Origin: Casuarina equisetifolia
Taxonomy: Eukaryota; Streptophyta; Magnoliopsida; Fagales; Casuarinaceae
Direction of reading: 5' to 3'
Length of the DNA: 64,000 nt
Assembly (NCBI GenBank): GCA_028551475.1
Contig: CM052354.1
Coordinates: 3,889,391 to 3,953,390, forward strand
The notes under the pieces are model-generated. The model did no database searches, was not told where the DNA came from, and was given only the letters and a program-made list of their open reading frames with translations. Of this stretch, positions 57,996 to 64,000 are shown in pieces. Each line of letters starts with the position of its first letter. The first letter of the stretch is position 1. The position numbers and the translations under genes are program-made.

Positions 57996-58574
57996 ATATT
58001 AGATTTTTATTGAGAATGTCACAAAACCAACTTAAAATCTTAAAGTATTAAGTGGAAGTACTCATTTCTTTATAAATTATATTTTAAGCATCTATTTTTT
58101 CCATGTGAAATGTAACATGCCCCTTTGCCTCAATTATGGGGTAACACTTCACCCCTTAGCACCCTCATGAGCTTCCATTGATTTGAACCCATGCATTACT
58201 CACATAATGCAACACTATGATGTTATTGCTCCCGTAACAATCTTGGACAGCCAAAAAAGTTTTCAGTATGAACTTGCTGCACCACAACAATTCAATGTGT
58301 GTTTACAGGAAATTAGCATGAATCACAAGAACAAATAGTTTGACAACTTAGAAACGTGCAATCATATTTATACATCAACCATGTAAGTTGAATAACCTCA
58401 ACCTCTTCAACCCGTGAGCAGTATATAACTTGTAATCGGCACATATGCTCAACACAGCACCTTAGCAATGTATATAAGTTCACAAATAGAAGTTCTCGAG
58501 TTTTCACAAATCAAGTTCCCTGAATGACCTTAACAAGTATATAACAAATCAAGTTTCAAGTCCAATAAATAAGC

Positions 58575-58930
58575 ATCAAATAAGTATAGAATCAAGTTCA
58601 GATAAATGCTTTATGTACTCGGAATATCAATAGCGAACAACCCATGTGACCAGTAACGAGACACCATAATCTCCAAACAATGTATACACAATCGAACTCA
58701 AAAACTCAAGCAATGATAAATAGATCAAACTGAAGGTTTATGTGATTCTATCGAACACAAACAGCTTCACCGTGAGTTTCTTGAGAGGGTATTTTTGGCT
58801 TGCAAAAGTTCCTATCCTTTTCATTCTGTTTTGCAAGAGAGAGACAAATCAGTTCTTTAGCTTATCACCTCATTCTTCCCGTTAGGATTGTCAGAGCTCA
58901 AAAACATCAACATCAAGTTTGAATTCGAAC
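58575..58930. repeat. Dispersed ~0.45 kb block, unit 2 copy
   Basis: Matches 7290-7760 and 31825-32350. Here it is uninterrupted and shows the site where the LINE end entered unit 1. Confidence 0.65.
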
Positions 58931-59439
58931 GAGTGAAAAGGATGTGTTTGATGAGTGAAACTTGCGCTTCCCCTGGAGAGGCGCGCCCGAGCCTTAGTCA
59001 AAACGGGCTTGACAAAAACAGATTTAGGCCTCACAAAATTTCCACATTTAGGCCTCAACAAATGACACATATTTGGGCCTTACTAAAAACACTTGGTCTA
59101 ACCTACTTTCATATATATATCCATGGATCATAAAGATATAATTCAGTATATCTGCAACCCAACTAAGCAAAGGATGGAATAAAAAATATTCCCAAATATT
59201 AATACATGAAATTTATTCAATATTTTTTGAGTGACATTATTCTTAAAACATCTTGTACTAGTTTTTATTTTTTGGCATATTTTTCTACGTGTAAATCCAT
59301 ATTATAAAGCCTTTTTTTTCCATCATCAAAATAACTTAAAGGAATACCCATGTTCCTAACAGCTACCATTTCACAGCTGCTAATCTTTAGGTCGGAAGTC
59401 CGATGTCAAAGAAGATTGTTAGAGAGGTGAACTAGAACC

Positions 59440-59830
59440 TATGGTCAAATCAATTCTAAACCATCCGCGTCCCAAAACAAGATGGATTTTATCGACCGTT
59501 TGCTTCCCAAGCTGACCCACAACGACGACCGACATGGATAACGAACAACATGGATCCGTCTCTTGAAAATTAGGTTTCCCGGGCGCCTAATGTGAGCGAA
59601 ATTAAGGTTGTTTTGCAAGATAGTTTTAACAAAATCATAGGAACTTATAAGTTTAATCTCAAATAGGCAAATTCCTATCTGAAATTGGGAGGGTGAGATG
59701 GGTTGATTGAGTTTTATGTTAGTTAGAAGAACTTGTGGGGTAAATTGGAGACCCACGAAGCTCTAATACTGCGCTGGTGCAAAAAAGTGCACTTGCCAGA
59801 TCAAAAAGAATCTGAAAGAATGGAGTCAAG
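59440..59830 (+). pseudogene. Copia-type Gag fragment, unit 2
   Basis: Counterpart of 32860-33240, with a slightly longer FIDG-box region (about 59500-59560) and additional stops. No pol, no LTR. The minus-strand ORF 59445-59756 is a shadow. Confidence 0.6.
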
Positions 59831-60106
59831 AAAACAAGATTGTGAAATTCTTGCTTGGCTACTTAGGTATTGTTTTATATCCTTCTTAAGATGAAAGATT
59901 TGCTTCTCTTCTTATAACCGGTTTTAAAGGAAAAATGAACTTTGTTACAAATAATCTCAACTACCTTTGGTGGTGGTAGCTCCACCTCCTACTGCCCTCT
60001 TCCTACGGTATATAATGCACTTTGATATCTAGTAAAAAATAAAATTAGAAGGAACCAACACCCTATTTTTCCAAAATGCGTGAAATAAGACAAATTTTGA
60101 TCTCTG

Positions 60107-60124
60107 TGTTTCTATTCTTGCTAG
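60107..60124 (+). pseudogene. DEFL exon-2 tail relic C'
   Basis: Reads Cys-Phe-Tyr-Ser-Cys then TAG, the terminal motif of the DEFL loci, followed by the same 'ttcattaccatcta' flank as locus A. Upstream cysteines are not recognisable. Confidence 0.4.
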
Positions 60125-60179
60125 TTCATTACCATCTATTTTCCCTTAAATAAAGCCAAAATCTAAAGAGTTCAATAGT

Positions 60180-61080
60180 ATCAAACTTTTTATAAAAATG
60201 TAATTTGTTGACAAAGTTTAAGTTTAAATGCAACATTGTTTCATTTGTGAACATATATCCATTTGAAAACTACCATTCCCACATATGGAGGCAATGACAC
60301 ATGTTGAAAATGAATTGTCCTGCATTTTTTTTTTTTGGTTTCCTTTATAAAATGAAATATTTATTTTCTTCCTTATGAATAGGTTTAGAGAGAAAAAAAA
60401 ATCGTAATGAATATTCACCGTCACCTTTGTAGGTGATAACCCCTATGGTCAGCTATGCTCTCTCGTATTGTGTACAATAAACCAGAAATAACAACAAATA
60501 AAATCCTTCGGAATGTGAAAGAAGCACAGAAATACAGATTACTACATTTTTTTTTTGTTTTGTTGAAAGAACCATCAGAATTATTTTTCGCAAAATGCAT
60601 AAAGTACAAGCAAGAAAAAGAAAATAGACATAAAAAGAGAGAATGGACGATAGGAAAAAGTTTGTTTAGAAGGAAAAGTAGAAAAACCCAATACTGAATT
60701 TTCTAAGAAAGAGCACTCATCGAAAATTAAGAGAATCAAAAGTCTTTGATAATTGAGTAGAGAAAGAAAAGACATTGTCAGTCATCTTTTACAATTTGGT
60801 AATTTTTAAGCATAACAAAATAAAAGAAAAATGTCTTCCATTGATGAGCACTATGAATGGTTGAGATATCAATTTATCACTAATGTTGTAACTTCACTAC
60901 TATCACTTCTTTGCATATATAACTTGTAAGCCAATATAGTAAATAATTTATGTTTTGGTTCCATGCTTTTATATTTTCCATTAAAGATAATCAACAGCAG
61001 ATCCTTGCCTTCTTACCTATTAGGACGGCCTACTAAATGTAAGTTGTACAAAAACATGGTAAATAATTAATGTTTTGGTA
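60180..61080. other. End of unit 2; DEFL B exons missing
   Basis: Matches 33400-34103 and then jumps to the equivalent of 35312, so the 1.2 kb containing DEFL B is absent. Sequence at 60830-61080 resembles the block before exon 1 of locus A. Similarity to unit 1 ends near 61080. Confidence 0.55.
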
Positions 61081-62409
61081 AATTATAGTTTTAAATGACA
61101 CATTTTGCTAACATATTATTATAGTCATAATCACGACTTGTGTACAATTAAACGAATCTAAATACTAACTTTATTTCACATAACCATGCATCCCAAGTAA
61201 CCAGCCACTAAAAGGGTTAAGTAGATGAAACGAAATAACAAAATAAGAACACAGGAAAAATACAAAGATAGATTGGGATAAATGGGTTGTATAACCAGCC
61301 ACTAAAATTGTAATGAAAACAATGTGATTACAAGTTAAAAGAAACTTGAAATTGCAAGTTTCTTTGGCTTACTTCAAAGGTTTGTTAAGGAAAATCAAAA
61401 GATACAAGGTTTCCTCACCAAAGAGGTGAGCTCCCACAAAAGCAAAAAGAAAGAAGAAGATGATGAGAAGAAGAGCTCGGTCCTAGAGTTATGCAGCCAA
61501 CTTCTGCCTTTTCAATGGGACTTCCCTCCCAAATTGCGCGTTCCGACAAGTCAAGAAGTAAAATTTGTTATCAAAGTATTTTCTGACACTTATGTGAATG
61601 GTTTAAGCGCTATTTGACAACAGAAGAAACGTGTGGTTTGAATTATGTTGGTATTGTGGTCCAATTTTAATGCCTCTTGTCACTTTTTTTATTGCTTGTT
61701 TGTTGAACTTCAATTTCCTTTTTCTTTTGTTATTAATAAGTGTGTAAAAAATTCAAGCACATCTAATGTAAAAGGATAAGGGAAAAGAGAGAGAGGCGAT
61801 ACAAGCCGTTTTTGAGGTATTTTCGATTTCACAGAGCCTAAGCCCTTAGTTTAGAGTGAGAACCCAGAGAAGTAGAGAGAACAAAAAGAAACGTTCATTC
61901 ATTTATTGTTGTCCTACATTGCAGAATATAGTCTATTCAACTACCTAAGGTCCTATCCTTTAGTAAGGCGCTACTGTCAGGCTCACTTAATGCCCAAGTC
62001 AGAGCCACATCACGTTCTTTGGAGAGCCCCTTCACGTTTAGCAACTTCCCCAAGTCTAGACTCATGCTTGCAGATAACGCCTTTTGTATTGCTTCTTTAT
62101 TTTTACAACATGAATAGGAGATGAAGATATATTTCTTGTCATGAGAACAAGTTTTGTCCACAAGTTTTGTAGTTCACTTCGCAGTTCGTGTCACTTGGCA
62201 CCAAAAAGGACTCAAGTTGGACATGTTCCCTCACAACCATATTTACCTAACCAAATAAATAAATAAAAACAAAAGAAGAAGAAAATGTCTTGACATCTAT
62301 CATTGAAACATTTTTATTTCACTTAAACGTGCATGTATCCTTAGTGCATGACACGTATTATTCTCTCATTATCATAGAGAGATGGAACACATCATTCCTC
62401 TCCGGATAT
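61081..62409. other. Intergenic before the thaumatin-like gene
   Basis: No established gene. A stretch at about 61400-61620 has a 60-codon open frame noted separately. The rest, including a G/C-balanced piece at 61940-62100, is unassigned. Confidence 0.5.
61426..61617 (+). CDS. Unassigned short ORF, possible exon fragment
   Basis: An open frame ending at TGA 61615, containing a lysine/glutamate-rich stretch (KSKKKEEDDEKKSS) followed by a hydrophobic, globular-looking end with 'LLPFQWDFPPKLRVPTSQ'. It has no ATG start. The frame stays open upstream past 61400, and a GTGAGC donor-like site lies at about 61426. The composition is more protein-like than its surroundings, but I do not recognise the family. 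It could be a terminal exon or a retroposed gene fragment. Confidence 0.2.
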   Translation: MSSHKSKKKEEDDEKKSSVLELCSQLLPFQWDFPPKLRVPTSQEVKFVIKVFSDTYVNGLSAI

Positions 62410-63458
62410 TCATGGACAGAAAGTGATAACATAGTTAGGAGCATTGGAGCAGGTGAATGTGCTATTTGGATCATCGTAAGCGTAGCTATAAGCTTGGGGA
62501 CATTGGTTCTCGAAGATCTGAGAATAGTTTGTGGGTGGACATGTCTCTGGTTTATCATAAGCGCCAGTGCAACAGTATTGTGGCTCATTGAATGCTGTGC
62601 ATGCACTCTTGCAAGCGATCACGTTGCCATCAGACCCTTTCACTTGCAACTGAGCAGGACAAACAGCGTTCACGTCTGCCGAACAGCTCGAGGGCTTGCA
62701 GTCACCAGTTCCACCTTGTGTTGCGACGAAATGGGGAGGTTGAACCCATCGACAAGGCTGGTGTCGTAGAAATCTTGGCCACCGTTGGCTGCTATGTTGA
62801 GTTCCACCAAAGACGCCGGCACGCCTCCACCGTTGCCGTTGCATGTGACCTGTCCGGAAGCACAATCAGCAGTTTGGCAAGTGAATTTTCCTGATGCATC
62901 GGTAGAGCAAAGGGTTCTAGCCCAGAATCGGCCTTTCCATGGAGCTTGGACGTCAATTGACTTGAATTCTTTTGAAGCCAGCTGAAATCCGGTTGTTGAG
63001 AGCTGAGGTTTCTGATCCGATGTTAGAGTTCCTGGCCAGACAGTGATATTGCAGTTGTTTTTGAAAGTTATTCGGGCAGCATGGGCACCTGGGCGACATA
63101 AATTGTTAGAAAAATGGTCATCTGATTGAATTCATATTTTTATTTTCAGCCCATGTTCAGGATAAATTATAGCACACTTGAATTTAATCTTAGAGGCTAT
63201 ATGAGAAAATTACTAAAATATATAAAGACGATAGCATATCAAAATAAGAAAGAGCTTAACATGAGTCACTATTCTTAATGCTAACAATGGAAACCTAGAA
63301 CCTTTATGAGTTCATGACTTATTGCATATCCCTAATGGTTATACTTAGCCGAAAGAAAAAGGGAAGGCGAGAGCTTTATTGAAAACAGAAAGTGCTAACA
63401 TACCACATGTGAAACAAAAGGCCAAGGCAAGGATGAAGAGTGCTAGGGTTTTCATCAT
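62410..63458 (-). pseudogene. Thaumatin-like protein (PR-5), one-base frameshift
   Basis: Two exons on the minus strand. Exon 1 is 63404-63458 (signal peptide MMKTLALFILALAFCF...), the intron is 63089-63403 with GT-AG ends, and exon 2 is 63088-62410, ending 'NYVITFCP' and TGA. The mature chain starts near 'ARITFKNNC'. The family signature G-x-F-x-C-x-T-x-D-C ([17 protein letters not shown]) is present. So are the acidic-cleft residues (Arg in 'GRFWART', Glu in 'VELN', Asp residues in '[13 protein letters not shown]') that in known PR-5 proteins form the glucan-binding cleft. One base is missing at about 62727-62731, between 'DGFNLP' and 'ATQGGTGDC'. The direct frame therefore stops at 62670, giving 157 residues instead of about 244. 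Everything else is intact, so a consensus error or a very recent lesion is likely. Predicted to be a secreted, disulphide-rich defence protein. Confidence 0.88.
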
Positions 63459-64000
63459 TATGGTTGCTCTAGTGGTACCAACAATGAATATTGTATTGTG
63501 GTGCTAACCTTATGAACCCGCAGTGATATGTATAGAGGCTCAAACACGGTGTAGAGGGCCAAACGGAACTTGAAAGTTCAGCGTCCAGACAAATGTGATT
63601 TGATGCTTACCAACCCTATTTTGTCCAATTTCAATGTGTGGGCGGCTACACATTGTTTGAAGTTGACTCTCTTGGCACAATTATCTGACTTGCAAAATGC
63701 AGAATTTGGAGTAACCTAATTCATAGGGCATCAACTTGGTATATAAAATTAAGAGGGTCCTTTTCTTTCTCCACAAAAAAAAAAAATGTTCGAATAGAGT
63801 TGCATTGTAAAATGCAATTGAGATGAATACAGATTCACTATCAAAAAAATGAAAATCTAGATTTTCATAGATTCACATAACTTCTACCTCTACATCCTAC
63901 GAAGTGGGGTTATTGGTAAAATGTGAATCCTGCTTCTCTTTGGATTATTCGTAAAATATAGGTCTTCTACCTAGAAATTGTTCAAAATTTCATTATGTCT
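63290..64000. repeat. Thaumatin-gene 5' region, copy C
   Basis: Intron start, exon 1 and upstream flank match 1810-2600 and 4545-5100 plus 5749-6000. In all three, similarity extends several hundred bases upstream of the ATG, so the promoter was part of the duplicated unit. The right end is cut by the window. Confidence 0.75.
63527..63534 (-). promoter_or_regulatory. Likely TATA box of the thaumatin-like gene
   Basis: The minus strand reads TATACATA about 70 bp before the ATG. The two orphan copies have TATACGTA and TTATATGTA at the same place. Confidence 0.4.

Larger units (their letters stand above)
35900..61080. repeat. Unit 2 of the large direct tandem duplication
   Basis: Second copy of 20715-35415, lengthened by later insertions: a LINE (36949-37859), a LINE fragment (39557-40111), a SINE (40577-40689), a ~3.2 kb block with copia sequence (about 41050-44214), the Ty3 element 46101-51706, a ~0.4 kb insert (57590-57995) and an expanded repeat array (53560-54960). 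It lacks about 34104-35312 of unit 1 (DEFL B), the 44-bp array and two smaller segments. Confidence 0.9.

Noticed and set aside
59445..59756. Minus-strand 103-codon ORF in unit 2
   Set aside because: It is antisense to the copia gag relic, and the unit 1 counterpart is not open.
62410..62865. 151-residue ORF as an independent protein
   Set aside because: Its first third is out of the thaumatin frame. It is the 3' part of the thaumatin-like gene after the frameshift.
1..64000. CRISPR arrays, rRNA, bacterial or organellar DNA
   Set aside because: No regularly spaced short repeats with unique spacers, no rRNA motifs, and spliced plant-type genes and retroelements throughout.

Overview
This window looks like nuclear DNA of a flowering plant, most likely a eudicot. 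It is AT-rich and gene-poor, it is full of plant-type LTR retrotransposons, LINE 3' ends and a tRNA-derived SINE, and its few host genes are plant families: DUF247, a thaumatin-like PR-5 protein, and defensin-like cysteine-rich peptides. I see no bacterial operons, rRNA or CRISPR. Identities, divergences and boundaries below were judged by eye, without alignment software.

Layout. (1) 1-6.4 kb: a tandem duplication of about 3 kb carrying two orphan copies of the promoter and signal-peptide exon of a thaumatin-like gene (2006-2060 and 4748-4802, minus strand), one interrupted by a probable solo LTR. (2) 8388-14347: a young non-autonomous LTR element carrying only gag (TR-GAG type, Athila/Tat-like, minus strand, TSD CAAGG). 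(3) 14854-20207: a nearly complete Ty3 chromovirus (plus strand, TSD CAATC) with four nonsense codons and a mutated RT active site. (4) 20.7-35.4 kb and 35.9-61.1 kb: two direct tandem copies of one segment. Each copy carries, in order, a DUF247 gene, a small hydrophobic ORF, a defensin-like (DEFL) locus, a fixed copia gag fragment, and a further DEFL trace. Unit 2 is longer because it later received a LINE, another LINE fragment, a SINE, a copia fragment and a second Ty3 element (46101-51706, TSD CCCAC). Unit 1 supplies recognisable empty sites for several of these. (5) 62410-63458: a two-exon thaumatin-like gene on the minus strand with one frameshift, whose 5' flank matches the two orphan copies at the left end.

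Function. Nearly every protein gene here carries a lesion. Both DUF247 copies have 1-bp frameshifts at different places, the three larger DEFL loci each have a lost start or a frame break, and the thaumatin-like gene lacks one base. These are either decaying duplicates or partly consensus errors. The most interesting combination is DUF247 (membrane-anchored C terminus) alternating with small secreted cysteine-rich peptides inside a tandemly duplicated block. In grasses, DUF247 genes linked to small secreted proteins form the self-incompatibility loci. The resemblance here is architectural only and is offered as a hypothesis. The other strong signal is that essentially all in-frame stops recognised in the two Ty3 elements fall at expected Gln or Arg codons, as C-to-T changes would produce. 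That points to deamination of methylated cytosines.
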